From: Metasolibacillus fluoroglycofenilyticus
Lineage (GTDB): Bacteria; Bacillota; Bacilli; Bacillales_A; Planococcaceae
Assembly (NCBI RefSeq): GCF_003049645.1
Contig: NZ_PYWK01000003.1
Coordinates: 186,001-250,000, forward strand
Reading direction: 5' to 3'
DNA: 64,000 nucleotides
Part shown: piece by piece, positions 44,505 to 53,940 of the stretch
Numbering within the stretch: the stretch's first letter is position 1
Layout of the letters: the number at the start of each line of letters is the position of its first letter
Translations under genes and position numbers: made by a program
The notes under the pieces: model-generated
Databases searched by the model: none
Seen by the model: only the letters and a program-made list of their open reading frames with translations
Told to the model about the DNA's origin: nothing

Positions 44505-45206
44505 ATGGATATAATCAATGTTTTACTTATAGAGGATGACCCAATGGTACGAGAGGTAAATCGGCAATTTATCGAGCGAGTCGAGAATTTCCAAGTTATC
44601 GGCATGGCTGCAAATGGTATCGAAGGGTTAGAAAAAATAAGGGAACTAAAGCCCGCGCTCGTCTTTATGGATATTTTTATGCCAAGCTTAGATGGCATCG
44701 AAACATTGCGACAAATACGACAGCAAAATATTAAAGTCGATGTCATATCCGTCACAGCAGCAAATGATGTGCCGACTATTCAGTCAATATTACATCTCGG
44801 TGTGTTCGATTATATTATGAAGCCGTTTACCTTTGAACGCATGGAACAAACATTAAAAAACTACCGCCAATTCAAACGTGCTGCCAACTCCTCTGAAGGG
44901 CTGACACAGCAGCAACTAGATTCCTTCATGCGCAATGAGTCAGCTACGGTGGCAGAGCCTGCTAGCAAGCTAGACAATTTAGAAAGTTTACCTAAGGGCT
45001 TAAACAAGGCAACATTGTTTAAGGTGTTGCAATATTTAAAAACAGAGCTAGAAGGAGCTTCTGCTGATAAAGTCGCCTCCGCTATTGGCGTTGCTCGCGT
45101 AACCGCTAGACGCTATCTCGATTTTATGGAGAAGCAGCAGCTTATCCAAGTCGAAATCCGTTATGGTAGCGTCGGTCGACCGACAAATCATTACTATATT
45201 GATTAA
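44505..45206 (+). CDS. dctR: Response regulator DctR (CitB family)
   Basis: A 233-residue two-domain regulator. The receiver has LIEDDPMVREVNRQF, phospho-Asp in LVFMDIFMPSLDG and the MKPF lysine. A linker leads to a C-terminal helix-turn-helix (SADKVASAIGVARVTARRYLDF) of the CitB/DcuR type. It should activate dctA when C4-dicarboxylates are present. It follows dctS directly and is closed by a terminator. Confidence 0.92.
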   Translation: MDIINVLLIEDDPMVREVNRQFIERVENFQVIGMAANGIEGLEKIRELKPALVFMDIFMPSLDGIETLRQIRQQNIKVDVISVTAANDVPTIQSILHLGVFDYIMKPFTFERMEQTLKNYRQFKRAANSSEGLTQQQLDSFMRNESATVAEPASKLDNLESLPKGLNKATLFKVLQYLKTELEGASADKVASAIGVARVTARRYLDFMEKQQLIQVEIRYGSVGRPTNHYYID

Positions 45207-45212
45207 CAAATA

Positions 45213-45266
45213 ATCCACGCCTATTAAAGAAGCGGTTTTTTACAACCTCTAGAGGCGTGGATTTTT
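45213..45266 (+). terminator. Terminator after dctR
   Basis: ATCCACGCCT pairs with AGGCGTGGAT across a long A/T-rich loop and is followed by TTTT. It starts 7 bases past the stop. Confidence 0.75.
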
Positions 45267-45381
45267 ATTATACATTCGATGATTTTCAATCAAATGAGAC
45301 ACGCAGCCCCATGAATCAGCTTTTTACAGACTATTATCTCTTCATTCGTTTCAAGTATTGAAGTAAAGGTCTAGCAGTTAA

Positions 45382-46263
45382 TTAAGACGTAATAAAATCA
45401 TTGAAATCCGGCTGTGCCCCTTCTCTAGTTACGACATATGCCGCTACCTTTGTTGCAAACTCAATAGCCTCTCTTAAAGCATACTTTCTGTGAAGCGCTA
45501 CTGTGATTGCTCCTACAAATGAATCACCAGCTCCCGTTGTATCAACGGCTTGCACTTTATCTGCATGGACAAAGCCCTTTTCATCGTCACTACAGTAATA
45601 GCAGCCTTCTTCACCTAGTGTAACAATCACACATTTAGCTCCCCTTGCTTTAAGCTTTTCTACTGCTTTTTCAACCGCATCTAAACTATCTATATCCATA
45701 TCAGCCAAAGTCGCTAGTTCATTTTCATTCGGTATTAATATATCTATATTTGCAATTAGATTATCACTTAATTGCTGTGCTGGAGCAGGATTCAAAATAA
45801 TTCTTTTCCCTAAGCTTCGACCGATTTCCGCAACATGCTCAATGACCTCTAGAGGGATTTCTAACTGCATTACAATCATTTCACAATCATTAAAAATATC
45901 CTTAGTCATTTGTTCAGGAGTTAAATGGTAATTAGCTCCAGCATATAGTACAATGCTATTTTCACTACTGGCAGCCACTTGTATTAAAGCTTGGCCTGTT
46001 ACACCATTTTGAGTAATGTATTGTGTATTTACTTTAGCAGTCTCTAAGTTTTGAATCGCTTGCTTACCATAATCATCTTGCCCGACATTTCCTATCATTA
46101 GCACTTCTTCACCGAGCTTGCTTATTGTTGTAGCTTGATTAGCTCCTTTTCCTCCAAAATACACTGCCACATCTGTACTATGAATCGTTTGTCCCGGCTT
46201 TACGATATGAGGTACTTTGTATACTAAATCAATATTAATGCTACCTACTACTGCTATACCCAT
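45382..46263 (-). CDS. PfkB family sugar kinase, ribokinase-like
   Basis: Of 293 residues, with the ribokinase start IAVVGSINIDLVYKVPHI, the GGKGANQA sugar-binding glycines near residue 40 and the catalytic DTTGAGDSF near 247. Ribokinase phosphorylates ribose, but the operon's isomerase, FGGY kinases and transketolase make another pentose or deoxy sugar possible. The start at 46263 follows GGTG; an ATG at 46278 overlaps the previous stop as ATGA. It is the last gene of the LacI-ABC-kinase operon. Confidence 0.85.
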   Translation of the reverse strand: MGIAVVGSINIDLVYKVPHIVKPGQTIHSTDVAVYFGGKGANQATTISKLGEEVLMIGNVGQDDYGKQAIQNLETAKVNTQYITQNGVTGQALIQVAASSENSIVLYAGANYHLTPEQMTKDIFNDCEMIVMQLEIPLEVIEHVAEIGRSLGKRIILNPAPAQQLSDNLIANIDILIPNENELATLADMDIDSLDAVEKAVEKLKARGAKCVIVTLGEEGCYYCSDDEKGFVHADKVQAVDTTGAGDSFVGAITVALHRKYALREAIEFATKVAAYVVTREGAQPDFNDFITS

Positions 46264-46274
46264 ATTATCACCGC

Positions 46275-47771
46275 TCATTCTGTAAATTCCACACGCTTCT
46301 GCATTTCATTCAATATTTTCGTTTGTTCATAAACCATTTTATAGCATTCAAAATACTTCATATATAATTCATGATTTTCTATATTGGGGTTATACACTTT
46401 TGTCTTTTTCACATAGTTAGAAGCCGCCTCATTATACGAGGCTACCCACTTTATCCCCACTGAGGCTAGCATAGCCGCACCCAATGCTGGCCCTTGCTCC
46501 TTAGCTAAAGTATAGATAGGCATACCAAATATATCAGCTATTATTTGTAGCCAATGCTCGTTTTTTGCTGCGCCACCAATACATACAATATGCTGGATTT
46601 CCGCCCTATGCTGCATGACTAAATCAAAACATTGCTTTAATGAAAAAGTAACCCCTTCCACCACCGCTCGGGTGAAATGTGCTTTCGTATGCGTATTTTT
46701 CATTCCGATAAAGCTTGCTCTTACTGTAGAATCTCCATAGGGTGTACGCTCACCAAATAAATAGGGTGTAAATAATAAACCACTAGACCCTATAGGTACT
46801 TGCTTCATTTCATCAAGCAATTCATCGAAACTTTGCTGTGCAGCAAAGTTTTCACGATACCATCTTAAACTTTCCCCCGCAGCAAGCGTTACACCCATCA
46901 TATAATGCGCATCTTTTTTCACATGTGCAAACGAGTGTATAAAATTCCCTGCATAACTCAATTTAGTCCCCAATGTTAACACAACACCTGATGTACCGAT
47001 ACTAATTAATGCCGCTGACGAATCTACAATTCCAGCACCTAAAGCACCACACGCATTATCTGCACCTCCTGCATAAACAGGAATCTCCTTATCCTGTCTA
47101 AATATTTCTCGATATTGTGGTAATAAGAATCCTGCTAAGGCATTGGATTCTATTAATGGTGGACAAATCGTTATAGAAAGCCCTATACGCTCACATATTT
47201 CCTTACTCCACTCAAGTGTATCCATATTAAGCAAAAGTGTCCCTGCTGCATCGGAGTATTCCATATGTAAGCTCCCAGTTAATTGTAAGCGCAAGTAATC
47301 TTTTGGTAATACAAATACATGTAGTTGTTCATAATTTAGAGGCTCATGCTCTTTAATCCATAATAATTTTGGGAGAGTAAACCCTTCTAGTGCGTCATTT
47401 TTAGTAATACTATATAAGCTTTCTCCTAACAATTCTTCTAACTCTCTACATTGCTTTGTCGTGCGCGTATCATTCCATAAAATCGCATTTCGAATAGGCT
47501 TTAAGCGCTTATCAAGCATGACTAGCCCATGCATTTGACCTGAAAATGAAATACCCTCTACTTTTATGTTTTCATCTTTCTGTAAAAGCTCATGCAAGCC
47601 CTCTATCGTCTGCTTTACCCAATCATCAGGATTTTGCTCTACATAGCCATCCTGCAATTCTATAAGTTCATATGCTTTTATTGTTTGCCCAACAATATCT
47701 CCATTCTTATTCATCATGATGATTTTTACAGCACTTGTACCTAAATCAATTCCAATTACTACCTCTTTCAT
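46275..47771 (-). CDS. FGGY family sugar kinase, xylulokinase-like
   Basis: A 498-residue kinase with the actin-like ATPase start VVIGIDLGTSAVKIIMMN, the XylB motifs GISFSGQMHGLVMLD and ILWNDTRT near residues 79-105, and GGADNACGALGAGI. D-xylulose is the usual substrate, but close relatives act on other ketoses. GAGGTG precedes the ATG. It lies after a partial terminator behind the binding-protein gene and before the PfkB kinase, whose frame it overlaps or nearly touches. Confidence 0.87.
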   Translation of the reverse strand: MKEVVIGIDLGTSAVKIIMMNKNGDIVGQTIKAYELIELQDGYVEQNPDDWVKQTIEGLHELLQKDENIKVEGISFSGQMHGLVMLDKRLKPIRNAILWNDTRTTKQCRELEELLGESLYSITKNDALEGFTLPKLLWIKEHEPLNYEQLHVFVLPKDYLRLQLTGSLHMEYSDAAGTLLLNMDTLEWSKEICERIGLSITICPPLIESNALAGFLLPQYREIFRQDKEIPVYAGGADNACGALGAGIVDSSAALISIGTSGVVLTLGTKLSYAGNFIHSFAHVKKDAHYMMGVTLAAGESLRWYRENFAAQQSFDELLDEMKQVPIGSSGLLFTPYLFGERTPYGDSTVRASFIGMKNTHTKAHFTRAVVEGVTFSLKQCFDLVMQHRAEIQHIVCIGGAAKNEHWLQIIADIFGMPIYTLAKEQGPALGAAMLASVGIKWVASYNEAASNYVKKTKVYNPNIENHELYMKYFECYKMVYEQTKILNEMQKRVEFTE

Positions 47772-47793
47772 GAAAAGTCACCTCTAGGATAAA

Positions 47794-47833
47794 AAAGTGC
47801 CAGCTAGTTTACTAAAAACTTTACTGACACTTT
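47794..47833 (-). terminator. Intra-operon terminator between binding protein and xylulokinase-like gene
   Basis: On the minus strand AAAGTGTCAG pairs with CTGGCACTTT (one wobble) and is followed by TTTTTT. It lies inside the operon, so it may lower kinase expression relative to the binding protein. Confidence 0.65.
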
Positions 47834-47839
47834 GATGAA

Positions 47840-48766
47840 TTATTTTGAATCTGACATATAAACATCTACTAGCATTTCTGGTTCAGGCTTTGTTCCATCC
47901 TTTAAGAAAGCATCTACATAATTAACAGCTTCTTTACCGATAAATTTAAAGTCTTGTACGGCTGTTACAGACATTTTTCCTTCCTCGATTAAATCATACG
48001 CTTCTTGTGCGCCATCAAACCCGATAACGATAATGCCATCCTTATCTCGACCAGCCGTTTCAATTGCACGCACTACACCTACAGCCATCGTATCATTTTG
48101 GGCAAATACCGCATCAATATCATCATGCTTTGCTAATAAATCTGACATTGCCGCTTCTGCTGGAGCCATTGAAAAATCACCAACTACCGTATCTAAAATA
48201 GTAAACTTACTATCTGAGTTTTGAGCTGGATCAATAACGCTTAAAAAACCACCGCCACGTTCGCGTTGAGGAGCTGTTCCCATCACCCCTTCAATATGCA
48301 CTACATTTCCACCTTCAGGTAGTTTATTAGCTAACCATTCACCCGTTAATTCGCCGCCCTTCGTATTATCCGTTACTAAATACGATAAAATTCCATCTAT
48401 ATTTACTTTACGATCAACTGTAACAACTGGAATCCCTTGTGCAATGGCTTCTTTTAAAGCATTTGCCGTAGAGTCCTCATCACCAGGATTAATGACAATC
48501 GCTGAGACACCTTTTTGTAAAGCATCCTCTACTTGAGATGGTTGCTTCGATGCATCATTTTGACCATCATAGACAATTACTTCATAGCCTAATGACTCAG
48601 CCTGTTCTTTTACGGCATCACGTAAAACATGGAAAAATGGATTCCCTAAATCAGCCATTAACAAAGCAAGCTTTTTATCTCCTTCTCCAGAAGAGCCTTC
48701 ACTGTTACACGCTACTAAAAAGACCATTAATACCGCTACCATGAATAAAGAGTACAATTTTTTCAT
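47840..48766 (-). CDS. Sugar-binding lipoprotein of ribose-type ABC importer (RbsB-like)
   Basis: A 308-residue type-1 periplasmic-binding fold. The signal ending FLVAC is a lipobox. The mature part has LLMADLGNPFFHVLRDAV, VINPGDEDSTANALKEA, VDRKVNIDG, TDNTKGG and FAQNDTMAVGVVRAIE, as in RbsB. The ligand is a pentose-like sugar by family and could be ribose, xylose, apiose or another. The start at 48766 gives 8-base spacing from AGGGGG. It should be expressed at a high level, ahead of the intra-operon terminator. Confidence 0.88.
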   Translation of the reverse strand: MKKLYSLFMVAVLMVFLVACNSEGSSGEGDKKLALLMADLGNPFFHVLRDAVKEQAESLGYEVIVYDGQNDASKQPSQVEDALQKGVSAIVINPGDEDSTANALKEAIAQGIPVVTVDRKVNIDGILSYLVTDNTKGGELTGEWLANKLPEGGNVVHIEGVMGTAPQRERGGGFLSVIDPAQNSDSKFTILDTVVGDFSMAPAEAAMSDLLAKHDDIDAVFAQNDTMAVGVVRAIETAGRDKDGIIVIGFDGAQEAYDLIEEGKMSVTAVQDFKFIGKEAVNYVDAFLKDGTKPEPEMLVDVYMSDSK

Positions 48767-48790
48767 AAACATTTCCCCCTAAGGTTTAAT

Positions 48791-49729
48791 TTATCTAGAA
48801 CTTTTGCGGTCTAAAATAACCGCAATAAGTATAACTAGCCCCTTTATAACTTGCTGATAGAATGATGAAACGCCAATAATATTTAAACCATTATTTAGCA
48901 CACCAATAATGAGTACCCCAATTAATGTTCCAAAAATTCTACCTCTACCACCCGCTAAGCTTGTGCCACCAATTACAACAGCTGCAATTGCATCTAATTC
49001 ATACCCAGCACCCGCAGTTGGTTGTGCAGAGCTTAAGCGCGATGTTAAAATAACCCCTGCTAAAGCTGCCATCGCACCGCTAATCACATATACTAGCGTT
49101 TTTGTCTTAATTGTGGAAATCGAGGATAGCCTCGCTACCTCCTCATTCCCCCCAACTGCATAAACACCGCGTCCATATACTGTTTTTTCAATTAAAATAT
49201 ATAAAACGATAAATGCAACTAGAAAAATAATCATCGGCAAGGGTAGCCCTAGAAGCTTTCCTTGACTAATAAAGTCTAAAAATTTTGCATTTGTCGTTAC
49301 ACCCATTGCTGGAATTCCATCTGAAATAATAAGAGTAATCCCTTGGAACATCGTCATCGTAGCTAACGTAACAATGAAGGCTTGAAGCTTTATTTTTGCT
49401 ACAAGAAAACCATTGAATAGCCCCAATCCCGCACCTAAAAGGATAACAATGATAATCGCTATAACATCAGGTGTTCCACCTAAAATTAATAAACCTAATA
49501 CCATGCCAGATAAACCTAAAATAGCACCGACTGATAAATCAATTCCCCCTGTCAAAATAACAAAGGTCATACCTAATGCAATCAAACCATTGATTGAAAC
49601 TTGTCTAAATATATTCAAAATGTTATATGTAGTTAAAAATTTAGGATTCATTACTGAAATAATTATTACTAGCAGTAGTAAAACAATTACCGTCCCGTAT
49701 TTATCATAAATCGCTCTAGCTTTAGCCAT
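48791..49729 (-). CDS. Ribose-type ABC importer permease (RbsC-like)
   Basis: A 312-residue membrane protein with eight to ten segments and the BPD_transp_2 signature (GLIALGMTFVILTGGIDLSVGAI, then AVVIGGTSLAGGRGRIFGTLIGV). It forms the channel as a homodimer with the double ATPase encoded upstream. GAGGGTGAGG precedes the ATG, 6 bases after that gene's stop. Confidence 0.92.
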   Translation of the reverse strand: MAKARAIYDKYGTVIVLLLLVIIISVMNPKFLTTYNILNIFRQVSINGLIALGMTFVILTGGIDLSVGAILGLSGMVLGLLILGGTPDVIAIIIVILLGAGLGLFNGFLVAKIKLQAFIVTLATMTMFQGITLIISDGIPAMGVTTNAKFLDFISQGKLLGLPLPMIIFLVAFIVLYILIEKTVYGRGVYAVGGNEEVARLSSISTIKTKTLVYVISGAMAALAGVILTSRLSSAQPTAGAGYELDAIAAVVIGGTSLAGGRGRIFGTLIGVLIIGVLNNGLNIIGVSSFYQQVIKGLVILIAVILDRKSSR

Positions 49730-49735
49730 TCTTCC

Positions 49736-51214
49736 TCACCCTCTCGTTGCAAAATCCATAATATTTTCTTGATTTGCTTCATCCCGTTCAAAAATTTTTA
49801 CTAATCTCTTTTCTCTCATTACAGCAATACGGTCACACATACCTAAAACCTCGGGTAGCTCACTTGACACTAAAATAATGGCAACACCAGCGGCTTTTAA
49901 ATCGTTGATAATTTCATAAATCTCCTTTTTAGCACCAATATCTACACCTCGTGTCGGCTCATCTAAAATAAGAATGGAAGGATTCGTATGCAACCACTTT
50001 GCAATAACTACCTTTTGTTGATTTCCTCCTGATAAATTAGCAATTTTACTATTCGAAGAAGCCATTTTTATATTGAGCTTCTTTTTGTACTTCTCCATTT
50101 CGGATAACCTTTTCTTATCGCTAATAAAATTTGATGTCGTAAAATCCTTTAATGCAGATAACATTAAATTTTCACTCACGCTGAAATCCAATATAATTCC
50201 TTCATTTTTTCGATCCTCAGTAATAAAGCCTATCCCCAAGCTTTTTGCTGTTTTGGGTGAATTAATTTTTTCCTCTTTACCCCTAATATAAATTTTCCCT
50301 TTGGCAGCAGGGCAGCTTCCAAAAATGGCGTGCATTACATCTGTACGTCCAGCACCCATTAGCCCAGAAAAACCTAATATTTCACCTGCCCGCACTTGGA
50401 AGCTAACATTTTCAAATCTCCCCTCCAACGTTAAATCTTTTGTTTCTAACAAAACTTCTCCCGGCTCGCGCTCAAGTCGTGGGAAACGTTCGCTTAAGTC
50501 ATAGCCGACCATCATTTTAACGATTTCATCAAAGCTTGTATCCGCTTTCTTTTTTTCCCCTATAAATGTGCCATCTCGCATTACTGTGATGGCATCACAT
50601 ATTTCAAAAATCTCTTCCATGCGATGTGATATATAAATAAAGGACTTCCCTTGTGATTTAAGCTGTCTGATTACTTGGAAAAGCAATCGAATTTCTTTCT
50701 CTGTTAAAGCTGCTGTCGGCTCGTCCATAATAATCAGCTCTGCATCTAATAATAATGCTTTAGCAATTTCTACTAACTGACGTTTGCCGACAGAGATAGA
50801 TTTGATACTTATACTCGGGTTTACTTCTAACCCAAGCATTTGCAATTTTTCAGTTGCAAGCTTCTCCATTTTTTTCTTATCAACAAAGCCCCAACGATTG
50901 GTAATTTCTCTACCTAAAAACATATTGTCCACAATGCTCATTTCATTCAGCACATTTAATTCTTGATGTATAAAGGCAATTTTAGATTTCTCGCTGTCTT
51001 TAATCGAATGAATTTGAGCCACCTCGCCATTAATTCGAATTTCTCCTTCATCCTTTGTATAGACACCTGTTAAAATTTTCATTAATGTCGATTTTCCAGC
51101 CCCATTTTCCCCCATAAGCGCATGTACCTCTGACGGTCTTACATGAATTTGAGCATGTTTTAATACTTTCACTTCATCAAAAGATTTTTTAATATTCGAC
51201 ATGACTAATTCCAA
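49736..51214 (-). CDS. Ribose-type ABC importer, double ATP-binding protein (RbsA-like)
   Basis: A 492-residue ATPase with two nucleotide-binding domains. The first has GENGAGKST at 35-43, then ISVGKRQLVEIAKALL and LIIMDEPTAALTEKE. The second, degenerate in its P-loop as usual, has SGLMGAGRTDVM, LSGGNQQKVVIAKWL and LDEPTRGVDIG. I choose the TTG at 51214: GGTGG lies 5 bases before it and the protein then opens LELVMSNIKKSF, as the family does. The ATG at 51202 would cut this strand. It directly follows the LacI gene. Confidence 0.9.
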   Translation of the reverse strand: MELVMSNIKKSFDEVKVLKHAQIHVRPSEVHALMGENGAGKSTLMKILTGVYTKDEGEIRINGEVAQIHSIKDSEKSKIAFIHQELNVLNEMSIVDNMFLGREITNRWGFVDKKKMEKLATEKLQMLGLEVNPSISIKSISVGKRQLVEIAKALLLDAELIIMDEPTAALTEKEIRLLFQVIRQLKSQGKSFIYISHRMEEIFEICDAITVMRDGTFIGEKKKADTSFDEIVKMMVGYDLSERFPRLEREPGEVLLETKDLTLEGRFENVSFQVRAGEILGFSGLMGAGRTDVMHAIFGSCPAAKGKIYIRGKEEKINSPKTAKSLGIGFITEDRKNEGIILDFSVSENLMLSALKDFTTSNFISDKKRLSEMEKYKKKLNIKMASSNSKIANLSGGNQQKVVIAKWLHTNPSILILDEPTRGVDIGAKKEIYEIINDLKAAGVAIILVSSELPEVLGMCDRIAVMREKRLVKIFERDEANQENIMDFATRG

Positions 51215-51250
51215 TACTGCCACCCCCAAAATGTCGCTATTTGCAATAAA

Positions 51251-52279
51251 TCATTCCATTCCTATTGTTGATTTTCTAAAAATTAATTTTGTATCAACCA
51301 TTACTTTTATACTCATTTCTTCTTCACGAATTAAAGAGTTGAGCCTTCTTACAGCCATTGCTGCCATTTGTTGCTTATCCACATGAATAGTTGTCAGTTC
51401 TGGCGTAATAACAACAGATTCATTGATATTATCGAAGCCAATCACCGAAACTTGCTCCGGTACACGTATACCCATATCTATCAATGATTTTATAGTACTA
51501 ATAGCTAAATAATCATTTTCACAAAGCAAAGCAGTTGGTGCATTACCTTCTTGTTGAATTTTCTCTATCCACTTTTGAAAGGAGCGGTTTATACCGATAT
51601 GATTTGAAGTCAATTGATATTTGACAAAGCTATTATCCAAACCATAACGTTCAACTGCTTGTTTGAAGCTTTCTTGTCGTTCATCTAAATTTGGAATGCG
51701 TTCCTCAGATTTGATATAACCCACGTTTTTATGCCCTAAATCAACTAAATGTTGGACTGCTTGGAAAATCCCCATGCGATTATTCATAACAACAAAATCA
51801 ACCTCTAATTCAGGTACCAATGTATCTAACACTACTAATTTACTAAACTGATTTTTAATTAATAAAATCTGCTCTTTTGTAAGATTTGTACCTAGTAAAA
51901 TAACTCCATCTTGGTCTGCTGCTGTGTATTCAAATTTATTTTCTAATAAACTTTTCAAATCCATTGTTGAAAGAGTAAGTTCACACCCAAATTGAGCACA
52001 TTGCTCCTGCACACTTTGAATTAATTCACTAAAAAAAGGTTTTTTCTCATACTGTTCTTGCATAAATGATGTATCTGTTACAACTAAAAATCGTACTGTT
52101 AGTTTACTAAATTTCATTTTTTCACTAGTACTACTTTTATGCATATAACCATTTTCATCTGCAATTCGTAAAATTTTATCTCTCGTCTTTTCACTAATAC
52201 CTTTTTTACCATTCAAAGCTAAAGAAACAGCTGATTTTGATACATTCGCTAATCTTGCAATATCTTCTATTTTCATCAT
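51251..52279 (-). CDS. LacI family transcriptional regulator
   Basis: A 342-residue repressor-type regulator. Its helix-turn-helix and hinge read MKIEDIARLANVSKSAVSLA and NGKKGISEKTRDKIL, and the effector domain has the type-1 binding-protein fold (VVLDTLVPELEVDFVVMNN; GHKNVGYI; VSVIGFDN). It is the first gene of the leftward sugar operon and divergent from the isomerase operon, so it likely controls both. GGTGAT precedes the ATG pair at 52279. The effector is probably the imported sugar or a phosphorylated product. Confidence 0.9.
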   Translation of the reverse strand: MMKIEDIARLANVSKSAVSLALNGKKGISEKTRDKILRIADENGYMHKSSTSEKMKFSKLTVRFLVVTDTSFMQEQYEKKPFFSELIQSVQEQCAQFGCELTLSTMDLKSLLENKFEYTAADQDGVILLGTNLTKEQILLIKNQFSKLVVLDTLVPELEVDFVVMNNRMGIFQAVQHLVDLGHKNVGYIKSEERIPNLDERQESFKQAVERYGLDNSFVKYQLTSNHIGINRSFQKWIEKIQQEGNAPTALLCENDYLAISTIKSLIDMGIRVPEQVSVIGFDNINESVVITPELTTIHVDKQQMAAMAVRRLNSLIREEEMSIKVMVDTKLIFRKSTIGME

Positions 52280-52347
52280 TTTATCACCCAATTATTTATT
52301 CTCTTTAATAAATTAACATAATAATCTGAATTTTAAAAGTGTTTTTT

Positions 52348-52398
52348 ACTAATTATTTTAGTTTTATTTTAGTTATTTTTTAGTTAATAGCTAAACTA
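52348..52398. promoter_or_regulatory. Candidate operators in the divergent sugar control region
   Basis: Two inverted repeats, ACTAATTATTTTAGT (52348-52362) and TAGTTAATAGCTAAACTA (52381-52398), lie either side of two more TTTTAGTTA copies in the same direction. They sit between the LacI gene and the -35 box of the isomerase promoter. They are good candidates for LacI binding. They lack the central CG usual in this family, which weakens the case. Confidence 0.45.
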
Positions 52399-52404
52399 TT
52401 TTTA

Positions 52405-52433
52405 TTGTCTAATTATTCCGATAATGATAGAAT
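52405..52433 (+). promoter_or_regulatory. Promoter of the isomerase-transketolase operon
   Basis: TTGTCT (52405-52410), 17 bases, TAGAAT (52428-52433). Good spacing and near-consensus boxes. It lies directly after the second operator candidate. Confidence 0.65.
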
Positions 52434-52444
52434 CAAAATTAAAT

Positions 52445-52479
52445 TGGTTCAACACACCCAATTTCACAGTGTTGAACCA
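52445..52479. promoter_or_regulatory. Inverted repeat in the 5' untranslated region of the isomerase gene
   Basis: TGGTTCAACAC and GTGTTGAACCA are perfect 11-bp arms separated by 13 bases. They begin about 5 bases after the likely transcription start and end 9 bases before the GAGGGGG ribosome site. The repeat could be an operator or a 5' stem that protects the mRNA. No T tract follows, so it is not a terminator. Confidence 0.55.
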
Positions 52480-52507
52480 TTAAATTATGTCGAGGGGGTT
52501 GACATGT

Positions 52508-53938
52508 ATGGAGAAAGTAGTTCTAGGTTATGCACCTACACGTAGAAATGTCTTTAGTGCTGAAGACGCTCAAAGGTATAAGGAGTTAATTTTAAATAAA
52601 ATTCATTCCTTTAATTTAAACATTGAAATAGTTGATTTAGAAGGAATAAATAAAGAGGGGCTTTTATATGGCGATTTAGATTGCGAAGAAAAGATTGTTG
52701 AACGCTTTACAGAGAAGAAGGTTGATGCACTATTTTTCCCTCATTGTAATTTTGGAACAGAGGATAGCGTTGCACGGGTTGCAAAAAAGCTGAATAAACC
52801 TGTATTACTCTGGGGACCGCGCGACGAAGCACCATTAGAAAACGGCATGCGCCTACGCGATACACAATGCGGACTTTTTGCAACAGGTAAAATACTTCGT
52901 CGCTTCAATGTCCCATTCTCTTATATTGTCAATAGCTCTGTCGAGGATATTGTTTTTGAACGTGGCTTCCGTACTTTTATCGGTGCGGCTAATGTGGTGA
53001 AGCAATTCCGTTCGTTACGCATTTTACAAATTGGACCACGTCCTACAGATTTCTGGTCTGTTATTTGTAATGAAGGTGAATTATTAGAAAAATTCGGCGT
53101 TGAATTACATCCTATTACCCTAGAAGAAATCAAACGCCAAACAAATAAAGTTGAAGCTCAAAATCCTCCAGAATTATTAGACGCTATCGCCTATGTTCAG
53201 AAGCACCTTACTGCTATCGATGTCGAGGAGGAGCATATCCGAAAAATTGGCGCTTTAAAAGTAGCTATGAAAAATTTAGCGGAGAAAAATAAATGTTCTG
53301 CAATCGCTATACAATGCTGGTCATCTTTACAAGATGCAATCGGTATTATGCCTTGCTTGGCAAATGCCATTTTGACAGATGAACAAATTCCTGTAACTTG
53401 TGAAACGGATATTCATGGCGCAATTTCTTCAGTTATGCTTCAAGCAGCAGCGCTTAATGAACGTCCTACCTTCTTTGCAGATTTAACAATACGCCATCCT
53501 GAAAATGATAATGGTGAATTACTTTTCCACTGTGGAAACTTCCCCGTTTCTTTAAGTGTAGAGGAAGAACCTAGATTGCAAAAACATTTCTTATTTGATT
53601 CACATGCACCGGGCACACATGAAGGTGAAATTAAAGGTGGCGAAATGACATTAGCTCGTTTTGATGGCGATCACGGGGAATACTCTTTATTCTTTGGTAA
53701 TGCCCGTGGCATTTCAGGTCCTTATACGCGAGGCTCTTGGGTATGGGTTGAAGTTGATAATTGGCCATTATGGGAGGAAAAACTTGTAACCGGACCATAT
53801 ATTCATCATATCGTTGGTATACATGCAAGCGTTGGGGCAGCTCTTTATGAAGCGTGTAAATATATTGATGGATTAACTCCAGATCCAGCAACACCTAGTG
53901 AAGATTATATTAAAGCATGGTTGAGAGGAGAATTTTAA
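52508..53938 (+). CDS. L-fucose/L-arabinose isomerase-like protein
   Basis: A 476-residue protein of the FucI/AraA fold: FFPHCNFGTEDSVARVAKKL and VLLWGPRDE (N-terminal substrate domains), QIGPRPTDFW, and CETDIHGAISSVMLQAA near 298, whose Glu fits a metal ligand. FADLTIRHPEN and the C-terminal GPYIHHIVGIHASV supply Asp and His. It should interconvert an aldose and a ketose. Family members vary widely, so the sugar is open. It lacks full fucose-isomerase length (about 590). The start at 52508 has GAGGGGG 9 bases upstream. It is first in the operon with a split transketolase and an FGGY kinase. Confidence 0.8.
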   Translation: MEKVVLGYAPTRRNVFSAEDAQRYKELILNKIHSFNLNIEIVDLEGINKEGLLYGDLDCEEKIVERFTEKKVDALFFPHCNFGTEDSVARVAKKLNKPVLLWGPRDEAPLENGMRLRDTQCGLFATGKILRRFNVPFSYIVNSSVEDIVFERGFRTFIGAANVVKQFRSLRILQIGPRPTDFWSVICNEGELLEKFGVELHPITLEEIKRQTNKVEAQNPPELLDAIAYVQKHLTAIDVEEEHIRKIGALKVAMKNLAEKNKCSAIAIQCWSSLQDAIGIMPCLANAILTDEQIPVTCETDIHGAISSVMLQAAALNERPTFFADLTIRHPENDNGELLFHCGNFPVSLSVEEEPRLQKHFLFDSHAPGTHEGEIKGGEMTLARFDGDHGEYSLFFGNARGISGPYTRGSWVWVEVDNWPLWEEKLVTGPYIHHIVGIHASVGAALYEACKYIDGLTPDPATPSEDYIKAWLRGEF

Positions 53939-53940
53939 GC

